A model generated the notes under the pieces. The model made no database searches and was not told where the DNA came from. It saw only the letters and a list, made by a program, of their open reading frames with translations. From NCBI GenBank assembly GCA_964563155.1, contig CAZLVL010000001.1:62001-126000 (forward strand): a stretch of 64,000 bases of DNA, read 5' to 3'. Positions 45,222 to 53,584 of the stretch are shown here, in pieces. A program made the translations under genes and the position numbers. This DNA is from DUPQ01 sp964563155 (GTDB lineage: Bacteria; Bacillota; Clostridia; DUPQ01). The number at the start of each line of letters is the position of its first letter. Position 1 is the first letter of the stretch.

Positions 45222-46133
45222 ATGATTATTATCAACCTTTTACAAAACATCCTACAAGAGGGCTTTATCTATGGGATTATGGCTATGGGAGTTTACATTA
45301 GCTACAAGGTTATGGACTTTCCCGATTTGTCGGTTGATGGAACCTTTCCTCTTGGAATGTGCTTAACAGCAGCCCTCATAAATGCAGGGGTTAATCCCCT
45401 GCTAGCTTCCTTTCTAGCATTTTTAGCTGGCCTTATAGCTGGGTCTGTTACAGGTCTTATTCATGTAAAGCTAAAAATTACAGATCTACTTTCTGGTATC
45501 TTAGTTATGACAGCTATGTGGTCTGTAAATTTAGTTATTACAAGAGGGTCTGCTGTTTTACCTTTTTACAACAAACCTACTTTTTTTAAAGGAAAATTCA
45601 TAGACCTACTACCTAGCTTTCTGAATAATTACTCCTCTTTAGTGATAACTTTTCTTTTTATGATGCTAGTAAAAATACTAATTGATTTGTATCTAAAAAC
45701 AAAATCTGGTCTTTTGCTAAGGGCAGCTGGAGACAACTCTCAATTTGTAACCTCTTTATCAAAAGACCCTGGTCTAGCTAAGATAAGGGGTCTTGCCATA
45801 GGAAATGGCTGTACTGCCCTGGCTGGCTCTATTTTGGCTCAATACAATGAGTCAGCTAATGTTTCAGCAGGAACTGGAATGGTAGTTATGGCTTTAGCTA
45901 GTGTAATCATTGGAGAGAGCATCTTTAGAAAAGTTACTTTTCTAAAAGGAACTACAACAGCTCTTTTTGGAGCAATTATATATAGGTTGTGTCTCTTACT
46001 TGCTATGCAATTAGGCTTACCTACCAACTATTTGAAGCTCTTAATGGCATTAATATTTGTAATTGCCTTAGTGTCTAACAACTATTTTTCAAGAGGGAGG
46101 AAAAAACAATATGTCCAACCAGAAAGACTTTAA
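45222..46133 (+). CDS. trpY: ABC transporter permease, tryptophan-type
   Basis: A 303-residue membrane protein with about eight helices, of the branched-chain/TrpY permease type. It shows ISYKVMDFPDLSVDGTFPLG and GLAIGNGCTALAGSILAQYN. It should form the translocation channel for the upstream binding protein. It overlaps the ATPase gene by 23 bases. Confidence 0.87.
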   Translation: MIIINLLQNILQEGFIYGIMAMGVYISYKVMDFPDLSVDGTFPLGMCLTAALINAGVNPLLASFLAFLAGLIAGSVTGLIHVKLKITDLLSGILVMTAMWSVNLVITRGSAVLPFYNKPTFFKGKFIDLLPSFLNNYSSLVITFLFMMLVKILIDLYLKTKSGLLLRAAGDNSQFVTSLSKDPGLAKIRGLAIGNGCTALAGSILAQYNESANVSAGTGMVVMALASVIIGESIFRKVTFLKGTTTALFGAIIYRLCLLLAMQLGLPTNYLKLLMALIFVIALVSNNYFSRGRKKQYVQPERL

Positions 46134-46926
46134 AGAGAAAAATCCTGTAAATATAGTTGAGTTGAAGGATATTAAAAAGACCTTTAACAAGGGCTATGTT
46201 AATCAAGTAGAGCTATTTAATAATTTTAACTTAACAATACAAAAAGGCTCCTTTACAACAGTTGTGGGAAGCAATGGCTCAGGTAAAACCAGTCTATTGA
46301 ACATAATCTGTGGAAATATATCTATTGACCAGGGATACATTTTTTTAAACGGTGAAGATATTAACCACTACAAGGAGTATCAAAGAGCTAAAAAGATTGG
46401 TAGGGTTTTTCAAGATCCCTCTCTAGGAACTTGTCCCCAATTGACTATTTTAGAAAATCTATCCCTTGCCTATAACAAGAACAAAGCTTTTTCATTGAGT
46501 CCAGCTATTAGTAAAAGAAATATTGAATTTTTTGGCTCTCAATTAAAACTATTAGAAATGGGTCTAGAAAACAAGATGACCCAAAAGGTAGCTACCTTGT
46601 CTGGAGGCCAAAGGCAAGCCCTTGCCCTTTTAATTTCCACCTTAACTCCCATTGACCTTTTAATCTTAGATGAACATACAGCAGCCCTTGACCCTAAATC
46701 TTCTGAAACAATAATGGCCTTAACAGATTCTTTTATTAAAAGCAAAAAGATAACCACCTTAATGGTTACTCATAACCTTAGGTATGCTGTAGATTACGGA
46801 GATAGAATTATAATGATGCACCAAGGAGATATGGTGGTAGATGCAAAAGAAAGAGAAAAAGAAAACTACCAGATAGAAGACCTTTTAAAGATTTTCAATT
46901 CCATATCCATAGAATGTGGTAATTAA
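46111..46926 (+). CDS. trpZ: ABC transporter ATPase, tryptophan-type
   Basis: A 271-residue ATPase with Walker A GSNGSGKTS, signature LSGGQRQA, Walker B LLILDEHTAALD and switch His VTHNL. It starts at ATG after GGGAGG inside the end of the permease gene, so it is translationally coupled. It completes a three-part importer controlled by the Trp T-box. A hairpin terminator follows. Confidence 0.9.
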   Translation: MSNQKDFKEKNPVNIVELKDIKKTFNKGYVNQVELFNNFNLTIQKGSFTTVVGSNGSGKTSLLNIICGNISIDQGYIFLNGEDINHYKEYQRAKKIGRVFQDPSLGTCPQLTILENLSLAYNKNKAFSLSPAISKRNIEFFGSQLKLLEMGLENKMTQKVATLSGGQRQALALLISTLTPIDLLILDEHTAALDPKSSETIMALTDSFIKSKKITTLMVTHNLRYAVDYGDRIIMMHQGDMVVDAKEREKENYQIEDLLKIFNSISIECGN

Positions 46927-46929
46927 AGA

Positions 46930-46962
46930 GGAAGTCGAAAAGAATAATTCTTTTCTTCTTCC
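46930..46962 (+). terminator. Terminator of the tryptophan uptake operon
   Basis: GGAAG-TCG-AAAAGAA pairs with TTCTTTT-CTT-CTTCC around a three-base loop, with one internal loop, followed by six Ts. Confidence 0.75.
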
Positions 46963-46997
46963 TTTTTTAATTTCTTGTCATCTAAGTTAGTTATTTT

Positions 46998-48980
46998 TTA
47001 CTCAAACTGACTTTCATGCTTTTCAAAAAAGTCTTCTCTAGGGTTTAAGAAAATGGTTGGGCTATTTTTGTCTATTAACATGTCTTCAACTGTTAAAAAG
47101 GCATTATCCCAACTCCATATTTCAGGTTTAAAACCAATATATTTTCTTACCAACTCACAGCCCTTTGGAGCTACAGGGTGAAGTAGAAGAAGAGCTGTCT
47201 TTATTCCATAAAAGCAATCAATTAGGATTTGTTTTCTCAACTCTTCATTGTTTTCTTTTTCGACAATCCTAATATTATTAGACCAATGCTTATTTAACAT
47301 TCTCACATAACTATCTAAAACATAGGCGATTCTGTGAATATCATTGTTATACATGTGAAGCTCATACTCTAAAAGCGCTGCATGTGACTCGTCAACTATC
47401 TCAGGTGAAACCTCTCCAATTTGGACCTTAGAATCATAATTATCTTGGATTGAGTATAGACAAGACCTAACTAATCTATTAAATACATTGGTTAAAAGAT
47501 TTCCCTCTTTAACAGCAGGGTCTACACCAATTTGTTCTTCTTTAGGCAAAAGAGCTAAAGGCTTAAAACTAGAACTTTTACTTGTAAGGCCTAGACTTAT
47601 AAAGTGCATTCTCAATTGTTCTGCTGTGTAACATTCCAAAAGGTCATTTGCCATAGGTGGCTTAATAGCTGAGCTACTAGAGGCCTTTTTATCCATAAAC
47701 AAGATATGCTTATTGGCAATTATTAAGGGCAAGTTTAACTTAGTCATATCAATATCTTCAAACTTATCACTTCTTAGGGCAGAGAACATGGCCATTTCTG
47801 CAATTGCATAAAAGTATATATTATCCTCACCAATAAATTGGTAGACCTTTGAATCTTCATGGTCCCACCAATCTTTCCAGTCTTGGTCATTTTTCTTTGT
47901 TTCAATCAGGTAGCTTCTTAGAAATGATACAGGAGCCCATAAAGATTCTGGCCATACCCAGAAGGTTAAATCTTTAAGGCCTTCTTTTTCCATTACAGGT
48001 ACTCCCCATTCAATATTTCCTGATAGTCTAAAAGGAACTAGGGTCTTTCCTGTCCTATAGCGGATTTGCTTTTCATTTAAAACATCTCTTGCCTTATCTC
48101 TATCTTCTAGAGACTTAAAGACAAAGGTTACAGAAGGCTTTCTTTCTTCTTCAATTAATTCATGATTTGGAAAGAAAGATCTCAAATCCTTCATATCCTC
48201 AATTTGCTTTTTTTGCACATATATTACTGGAGGCTTTAAGAACTCTTCTATGGCATCTAAAACAAACTTTCTAGTTACAGAATTGGCTCTTAAGTTGTCC
48301 ACCTGTTCTTGCATTTTGTCAGCAAACTCTTCTAGCTTAAAATACCAGTTTTCCACATTTACAATGGTGGGTTTTAGCCCAGACAAAGCACTTTTTGGAT
48401 CGATTAACTCCTCTGGCATATATTGATGTCCAGCTGCACATTCATCTGCATAGGCCTTATCTGACACACAGCCCTCAAAGGGGCATCTTCCTTCAACCTG
48501 TCTTCCATTTAGTAGTACTTCAAACTGAGGATCAAAAAATTGAGGTGTGGACATCTTGTTCAAATAGCCCTTATCATAAAGCTGGCTAAAGACCTCATCA
48601 GAGACCTTTTTATGAACCTGCTTATCTTCAAAAAGACCAGAAGCACCAAAATGGTTAAGACTTATTTGATAATCATCTAAGGTCTTTTTTTGCTTATCGT
48701 GATTGTACTTAACGAAATCACTTATATCAGAAAAGTCCTTATTACCCTCTTCTTGAATTTTTCTATAGCTTTCCACAATTGGAGAACCATAGCAATCGGT
48801 ACCTGATACAAAAATTACATTATCAGCACCTATCCTGTCTCGCATAAATCTTGCAAATACATCTGCGTGTACAAACAAGCCCCCTATATGTCCAAAATGC
48901 AATTCTTTGTTACCATAGGGCATTCCTCCGGTAATAACTGCTCTTTTTGGAAATTTTGGTCTATTATCTATATTTTTCAT
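46998..48980 (-). CDS. metG: Methionyl-tRNA synthetase, variant lacking canonical KMSKS
   Basis: A 660-residue class I synthetase charging tRNA-Met. The HIGH motif is HFGHIGG (28-34). A zinc-type insert with C166, C171, C181 and H185 follows, and an inserted domain (~205-320) precedes FWVWPESLWAP. Where KMSKS is expected, residues 430-437 read DKKASSSS, retaining one basic pair and serines. The anticodon-binding helical domain is present; the C-terminal tRNA-binding (OB) domain is absent. The T-box upstream carries an ATG specifier, supporting methionine. The start follows AAGGAGGG. Confidence 0.85.
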   Translation of the reverse strand: MKNIDNRPKFPKRAVITGGMPYGNKELHFGHIGGLFVHADVFARFMRDRIGADNVIFVSGTDCYGSPIVESYRKIQEEGNKDFSDISDFVKYNHDKQKKTLDDYQISLNHFGASGLFEDKQVHKKVSDEVFSQLYDKGYLNKMSTPQFFDPQFEVLLNGRQVEGRCPFEGCVSDKAYADECAAGHQYMPEELIDPKSALSGLKPTIVNVENWYFKLEEFADKMQEQVDNLRANSVTRKFVLDAIEEFLKPPVIYVQKKQIEDMKDLRSFFPNHELIEEERKPSVTFVFKSLEDRDKARDVLNEKQIRYRTGKTLVPFRLSGNIEWGVPVMEKEGLKDLTFWVWPESLWAPVSFLRSYLIETKKNDQDWKDWWDHEDSKVYQFIGEDNIYFYAIAEMAMFSALRSDKFEDIDMTKLNLPLIIANKHILFMDKKASSSSAIKPPMANDLLECYTAEQLRMHFISLGLTSKSSSFKPLALLPKEEQIGVDPAVKEGNLLTNVFNRLVRSCLYSIQDNYDSKVQIGEVSPEIVDESHAALLEYELHMYNNDIHRIAYVLDSYVRMLNKHWSNNIRIVEKENNEELRKQILIDCFYGIKTALLLLHPVAPKGCELVRKYIGFKPEIWSWDNAFLTVEDMLIDKNSPTIFLNPREDFFEKHESQFE

Positions 48981-48999
48981 ATTCCCTCCTTAAAGACGC

Positions 49000-49231
49000 A
49001 AAAAAGCCCCTAATCTCATATATTTAGGGGCGATTGTTTATCGCGGTGCCACCCTACTTTACATATGCGTCACCACATATGCCTTGCAAAGTAATCTTAC
49101 TTTTGTTCTATAAGGGGAACAACCCATATTGGCTCCAAGGCTTGGTTCATGGGGTTTGAAATACCCTTTCTCATCTTCTGGGTTTTCTGTAAATTCAAGA
49201 TCCGCACTACTCTTCTTTTCATTGCCGTCTT
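49000..49231 (-). ncRNA. T-box riboswitch, predicted methionine specificity
   Basis: Read on the minus strand, stem I is followed by a specifier ATG (plus-strand CAT at 49148-49150, context CCCCATGAAC). The T-box core AGGGTGGCACCGCGA is at 49041-49055. A terminator with GCCCCTAA/TTAGGGGC stem (49006-49031) ends in a U-run (49000-49005). It controls the downstream metG. Confidence 0.9.
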
Positions 49232-49237
49232 TTCCAA

Positions 49238-49267
49238 AGTATAAAATGAAAGGTAAGCTTTTGTCAA
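49238..49267 (-). promoter_or_regulatory. metG promoter overlapping the HAD gene stop codon
   Basis: On the minus strand TTGACA (49262-49267) is followed after 18 bases by TATACT (49238-49243). The TGA stop of the upstream HAD gene is part of the TTGACA. Confidence 0.7.
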
Positions 49268-50226
49268 ACTAAAGCCTGAAATATGTGGTAAATTTGCTCA
49301 TCTAAAAAATCTTCAACCAAGATATTGCTACCCAGCTCTTTATGAAGCTTTTGTTGATATGTCATAGAAGATGATAGCCTACTCATGGTTATGGCATCCA
49401 TTTCTACGCCAGCGCTTATCTCGGCTCTTCCATCTCCCACCACTAAAACAGCTCTAGGGTCAATGGAGAGCTTTTTTACTAAATCATTCATTATTACATT
49501 CTTAGGTACTTTGTCTGTCCAGGTAGAGCCAATAATGTCTTCAATGAGTTTTCCACGGCCTATGCTGTAGCCTAGGGTTTCCACCTCTTCAAACATACCC
49601 ATTCCTTTTTCTACCACTGCCCCAGTGACAAAGTAGTTTTTAACCTTATTATCTTTTAGATATTGTAAAAACTTAAAAGAGCCTTCAATTCGAAAATCTT
49701 CTGGCTTTATTTTAGCTAGCTCTAAATTTTTATCCCTACAAAAACCATTAAGCACCTGTTCATAAAACTTAAAAAGCCTAGGGGTATTATTAATAAGCAT
49801 TTGCTTCATTTCTTTTGTTTCAGAAAAATCATCAAATACTTCAATTCCTTGCCATATTAGAGCTATTATTTCTTTATTGGTTTTTTCCTTATGGTTTACA
49901 ATTACTGTTTTTTCTTCTACAGCCCGCCTTATGGCCCATTCCATCTGGGTTAGGGCAGATAGTCCAGCAGACTCTACACAAAATCTATCCGTCTCTTCTA
50001 AGACTTTTGTGCCAGCTGCATTTATGAGTCTAGTAATATTTTCTTTACTATCATAACCTTCATTTAAGCCATTTTCTATTACATCATGTAAAACAATAGA
50101 CATGACAGGAGGCCAGTCTCTAATAAGAGAATGGGTCCCGTCAATGTCATGAAAAGCATGGGTAATCACTCGATCCTCAAAAGGATTTATTATTAATGAG
50201 GATTTTATAAAGTTAGCTTTAATCAT
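49264..50226 (-). CDS. HAD-superfamily phosphatase-like protein
   Basis: A 320-residue protein with HAD motifs: I is FHDIDGTHS (D-x-D-G-T), II is YFVTGA, and IV is VLVVGDGRAEISAG. A large helical cap (~50-170) lies between I and II, giving a phosphosugar-phosphatase-like layout. It starts two bases after the GH130 stop, so the pair is co-translated. It may dephosphorylate the sugar phosphate released by that enzyme, an inference from context only. Confidence 0.75.
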   Translation of the reverse strand: MIKANFIKSSLIINPFEDRVITHAFHDIDGTHSLIRDWPPVMSIVLHDVIENGLNEGYDSKENITRLINAAGTKVLEETDRFCVESAGLSALTQMEWAIRRAVEEKTVIVNHKEKTNKEIIALIWQGIEVFDDFSETKEMKQMLINNTPRLFKFYEQVLNGFCRDKNLELAKIKPEDFRIEGSFKFLQYLKDNKVKNYFVTGAVVEKGMGMFEEVETLGYSIGRGKLIEDIIGSTWTDKVPKNVIMNDLVKKLSIDPRAVLVVGDGRAEISAGVEMDAITMSRLSSSMTYQQKLHKELGSNILVEDFLDEQIYHIFQALV

Positions 50227-50228
50227 AT

Positions 50229-51260
50229 TTATTTTTCTTCAGTACAAAGACCAATCAAATCGTTTACATCGCAGGTTGCCATTCTAAGAATGGAGTCTCC
50301 AGCTGCATAGTATATTCTGATTTGATTGTCATCATCCAAAAGTGCTCCGCAAGGGAACAAAGCATTTACTCTATAGCCTTCTACAGTTTCGTAATGTCCT
50401 TCAGGAATAATTAAAGGACGTTTGCTCATTCCTATTACCTTGGAAGGATCTTGTAGGTCTAAAAGAGCAACAGCTATGGTATATCTCTTCTTCCAGGTAG
50501 GTTCCCAACCATTTTTACCTCTTGCAGGGTCAAAGTCTACTGCATGATAAAGCATAAGCCAGCCTTTATCGGTTTTAATTGGAGGAGCTCCAGGACCAAT
50601 TTTTTCATTGGCAAAAGGAACATGCTCAACACCTAGAACTAGTCTGGATTTTCCCCAGTAAACTAAATCTGGAGACTCAGAAAGCCAGATATCAAATTTC
50701 ATCCCATCTCTACCATAAACTGGCATAGGTCTTTCTAAACGGACATAGTTTCCATTTATTTTTTCTGGAAACAGTACCATATTTCTGTTTTCAGGTACTG
50801 ACATAGAGATTACATCAAATTTCTTTAAATCTTTTGTTTCTGCAATTCCACCACAAACTCCGTGCTTTGTGTCCACTGCGAAACAAATTATATAGCGGTC
50901 ATCCATAACGGTTATTCTTGGGTCATACACCCTTATAACTTCGTCATCTGCCATGGCAAAACAAGGCTCAGGTTCAACCTTCCATTTAAGTCCATCATCA
51001 CTAAAAGCTAGACCTAAATTGGTTCCATCAATTCTTTGTTCATCATATGAGCCATAGTCGTTTCTAAAAATCATGATATATTTGTTGTCATGTTTTACAA
51101 CACCTGCATTAAAGGTTAAAGCAGAAGCATAAGGAACATCGTGTCTACTTAGAATGGTTTCAGGGTAACGGGTAATAATTGGACTTGTTGAAAATAAGCT
51201 TTCATCCAATGCCTCTTGTGGGCAAGCATAAAGGACTTTGCGGGTTGCTTCATCTAACAT
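50229..51260 (-). CDS. GH130 beta-mannoside phosphorylase-like enzyme
   Basis: A 343-residue five-bladed propeller protein. It shows ALTFNAGVVKHDNKYIMIFRND, RVYDPRITVMDDRY, EKIGPGAPPIKTDKGWLMLYHAVD, and FPCGALLDDDNQIRIYYAAGD, the pattern of GH130. Family members phosphorolyse beta-1,2/1,4-mannosides to mannose 1-phosphate. It has no signal peptide. The start follows GGAAGG and has a good promoter. The HAD gene is its operon partner. Confidence 0.88.
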   Translation of the reverse strand: MLDEATRKVLYACPQEALDESLFSTSPIITRYPETILSRHDVPYASALTFNAGVVKHDNKYIMIFRNDYGSYDEQRIDGTNLGLAFSDDGLKWKVEPEPCFAMADDEVIRVYDPRITVMDDRYIICFAVDTKHGVCGGIAETKDLKKFDVISMSVPENRNMVLFPEKINGNYVRLERPMPVYGRDGMKFDIWLSESPDLVYWGKSRLVLGVEHVPFANEKIGPGAPPIKTDKGWLMLYHAVDFDPARGKNGWEPTWKKRYTIAVALLDLQDPSKVIGMSKRPLIIPEGHYETVEGYRVNALFPCGALLDDDNQIRIYYAAGDSILRMATCDVNDLIGLCTEEK

Positions 51261-51298
51261 TATTAAATACCTTCCTTAAATATATTTTTGATACCTTA

Positions 51299-51327
51299 AC
51301 TTTACCTACATTACATATTTAAGTCAA
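51299..51327 (-). promoter_or_regulatory. Promoter of the GH130-HAD operon
   Basis: On the minus strand TTGACT (51322-51327), 17 bases, TAAAGT (51299-51304). Confidence 0.65.
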
Positions 51328-51433
51328 TATAAAGACTCTCGATATTAGCATATTTCTAGGCCCTTACTTTTTTCCTACTCTATTTCTTTTCTTCATGCTA
51401 TAATTACAGACAAATAAGAGAAAAGAGAGCTCA

Positions 51434-52228
51434 ATGGATCGGTCTTTTTATACCTATAAACCTAGCAACTTTGAAGAAAATTCCACATATTTTGACCATT
51501 ATTTGAAGGATTTACCAAAACCCTTCGATGATTATTTTGAGATGAATTTAGACCAATCCACCTTTTACTCCCTTTTGTATAGGGACAATCATGTAGGCTT
51601 TTTTAGCATCATGGAAGATAAGTATTTAACCTCTATTTATCTACCCTATCCCCTTTTGTACACTAGTTCTAACTTCTTTCAATTGATTATGAATGACTTT
51701 GATTTGCAGATGATGTTGGTTACTAGTTTTGATGAATTGGGCTTAAGCTTGTGTGTGGACAATATGGATAATATTGAAACCCATTATCTCTATTACAGCC
51801 CAAGTGGCCTTATAGTAAGAAAAGCAGAGCACCCCTTTGAGCTGTTTACTAAGGCCTCACTTTTTGACATTGACCAAATTAAAGAGGTTGCTAAAGACTT
51901 TATTGATTCTTACGAATACAGGATAAATGCCAATCAAGTCTATATGCAAAAAGATGACCAAGGTAATATCTTAGGATTGGGACTTTTTGTACCCCACAAA
52001 TATCAAGCAGGTTTTGTTAGTTTCGGTGTCTATGTTGCTGAGTCTACAAGGAATAAATCTGTAGGAAGAAGTATACTTTTGCACCTAAATAAAGTTGCTC
52101 AAGAAAAAAACCTTATACCTAGATGTGCTAGCCTTCCTTCCAACCAGATATATAATAAAACTCTTTTAAGTGCTGGTTTTATCAGTGACTCTAAACTTTT
52201 TGTAGGACGCAAACTTAATAGAAAGTAA
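51434..52228 (+). CDS. GNAT-like N-acetyltransferase
   Basis: A 264-residue protein. The C-terminal ~130 residues carry a GNAT fold: SFGVYVAESTRNKSVGRSILLHLNKVA, with the acetyl-CoA loop region RNKSVGRS, then PRCASLPSNQIYNKTLLSAGF. The N-terminal half is diverged and may be a second degenerate GNAT lobe. The substrate is unknown. TATAAT lies at 51399-51404. It stands alone between the GH130 promoter and the flagellar operon. Confidence 0.75.
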   Translation: MDRSFYTYKPSNFEENSTYFDHYLKDLPKPFDDYFEMNLDQSTFYSLLYRDNHVGFFSIMEDKYLTSIYLPYPLLYTSSNFFQLIMNDFDLQMMLVTSFDELGLSLCVDNMDNIETHYLYYSPSGLIVRKAEHPFELFTKASLFDIDQIKEVAKDFIDSYEYRINANQVYMQKDDQGNILGLGLFVPHKYQAGFVSFGVYVAESTRNKSVGRSILLHLNKVAQEKNLIPRCASLPSNQIYNKTLLSAGFISDSKLFVGRKLNRK

Positions 52229-52306
52229 GTTTTTCTCTCTTTCACCTACACAAATTCTTTCGCAATTAATCGGAAATATTTTTACGCAAAAGAAGTTGTC
52301 AAATTA

Positions 52307-52335
52307 TTGACATGGTTTTTTCCCTATGTTATAGT
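52307..52335 (+). promoter_or_regulatory. Sigma-A-type promoter of the flagellar operon
   Basis: TTGACA (52307-52312), 17 bases, TATAGT (52330-52335). Transcription would start near 52342, leaving a leader of about 120 bases before flgB. Confidence 0.85.
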
Positions 52336-52346
52336 TGCTCCATCGA

Positions 52347-52382
52347 AGTGAGATTAATCTCTATAGTCTCATTGTTTTTTTT
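52347..52382 (+). terminator. Terminator-like hairpin in the flgB leader
   Basis: AGTGAGA (52347-52353) pairs with TCTCATT (52367-52373), followed by G and eight Ts. It begins only a few bases after the predicted transcript start. GACTA at 52402-52406 could pair with TAGTC inside the hairpin and act as an anti-terminator. Confidence 0.55.
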
Positions 52383-52464
52383 CAAATAGGTTGCAAGAAG
52401 CGACTAGAAGTCTGAAGGGAAGCAGGAAAAACTTAATATTTTTTAGTGCATAAGGAGGAGTCTT

Positions 52465-52809
52465 ATGTTTGTTGGTCTTTTGAATAATTCAAAGATAATT
52501 ACAAACGGCATGGATAAGTGTTTTTTGCGTAACCAAATACTTTCAACCAACCTTGCCAACACTGAAACCCCTGAGTTTAAAGCCAAGGACTTGTTTATCA
52601 ATGTCTTAAATCCGCTTACAAGTAAGGGGGAAATTAACTACTTAATTGAGGAAAGAAGTGATGTATCACCTAAAGAAAATGGTAATACAGTAGATATGGC
52701 CAAGGAAATGACCTCTTTGGTTGAAAATGTTCTTGAGTACAATGCTCTAGTTCAGGCCATGTCAAAAAACATTAGCCACATTGAGTACGCATTAGGAGAC
52801 AGGAGGTAA
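52465..52809 (+). CDS. flgB: Flagellar basal-body rod protein FlgB
   Basis: A 114-residue rod protein, slightly shorter than the usual 120-140. It shows RNQILSTNLANTETPEFKAKD near the N-terminus, the rod/hook family signature, and VDMAKEMTSLVENVLEYNALVQAMS at the C-terminus. It forms the proximal rod outside the membrane. It is the first gene of the operon, with AAGGAGGAG before its ATG. Confidence 0.93.
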   Translation: MFVGLLNNSKIITNGMDKCFLRNQILSTNLANTETPEFKAKDLFINVLNPLTSKGEINYLIEERSDVSPKENGNTVDMAKEMTSLVENVLEYNALVQAMSKNISHIEYALGDRR

Positions 52810-52811
52810 AA

Positions 52812-53240
52812 ATGTCTAGTATTGCAGCTTTTGGAATCAGTTCACAAGCCTTATCGGTTTATCAAATGAAATTAAACATAATTTCACAAAATATTGCTAA
52901 TGCAGATACCATTCAAACCGATACCCAAGAACCCTATCAAAGAAGAGTGGCAGACCTTGTTCAAAAGCCTCTTTTTAGTGCAGTTTTTGAGGATGTTAAA
53001 AACAATAAAGAGGTCATAAGTGTGGATATTGAAAGTATCAAACAAGATACCACCCCCTTTCAAAGGGTTTATGACCCTGGTAATCAGTACGCTGACCAAG
53101 AAGGTTATATAACAAAATCCAACGTAGATACTACCAAAGAAATGTTGGACTTATTGGCAGTAAGTAGGGCCTATGAAGCTAATCTAATGGCCTTTAACAT
53201 TACAAAAGATATGGTCAATAGATCAATTGACATATTATAA
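52812..53240 (+). CDS. flgC: Flagellar basal-body rod protein FlgC
   Basis: A 142-residue rod protein with GISSQALSVYQMKLNIISQNIANADT at the N-terminus and VDTTKEMLDLLAVSRAYEANLMAFNITKDM at the C-terminus, both family hallmarks. It starts two bases after flgB with AGGAGG overlapping the flgB stop. Confidence 0.95.
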   Translation: MSSIAAFGISSQALSVYQMKLNIISQNIANADTIQTDTQEPYQRRVADLVQKPLFSAVFEDVKNNKEVISVDIESIKQDTTPFQRVYDPGNQYADQEGYITKSNVDTTKEMLDLLAVSRAYEANLMAFNITKDMVNRSIDIL

Positions 53241-53251
53241 GGAGATTAATC

Positions 53252-53572
53252 ATGGCTATACAAAATATTAATGCAATACAAAGCCTGCAAAATATTCAAA
53301 ATGTATCTAAGTTGGCAGGCGATGCTAGTATTAATGCAAAAAATGGAGACAAACTCCAATTTGGCAGTATCTTTGATGACTTGTTAAAAAATGTAGCCCA
53401 AGCTGAAATTAAAAATCAAGAGAATCTTAATTTGCTAGTAACCGGTGATGTGCTGGAGATAACAAAGGCCTTAGTTGGCATGGCAGAGGCAGACCTAACT
53501 ATAAAGTTTGCTATGGAAGTTAGAAATAAGGTTGTTGATGCATATAAAGAAATTATGCAAATGCAAGTATAA
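53252..53572 (+). CDS. fliE: Flagellar MS-ring/rod adaptor FliE
   Basis: A 106-residue protein joining the MS ring to the rod. It contains FGSIFDDLLKNVAQAEIKNQ and the C-terminal VGMAEADLTIKFAMEVRNKVVDAYKEIMQMQ pattern of FliE. Its ribosome site is AAGGAG, 11 bases after flgC. Confidence 0.93.
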   Translation: MAIQNINAIQSLQNIQNVSKLAGDASINAKNGDKLQFGSIFDDLLKNVAQAEIKNQENLNLLVTGDVLEITKALVGMAEADLTIKFAMEVRNKVVDAYKEIMQMQV

Positions 53573-53584
53573 AGGGGAATCTTA

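Noticed and set aside
52336..52464. c-di-GMP (GEMM) riboswitch upstream of flgB
   Set aside because: The position would fit, but the conserved GEMM-I and GEMM-II sequence blocks are absent; only a terminator-like hairpin is supported.
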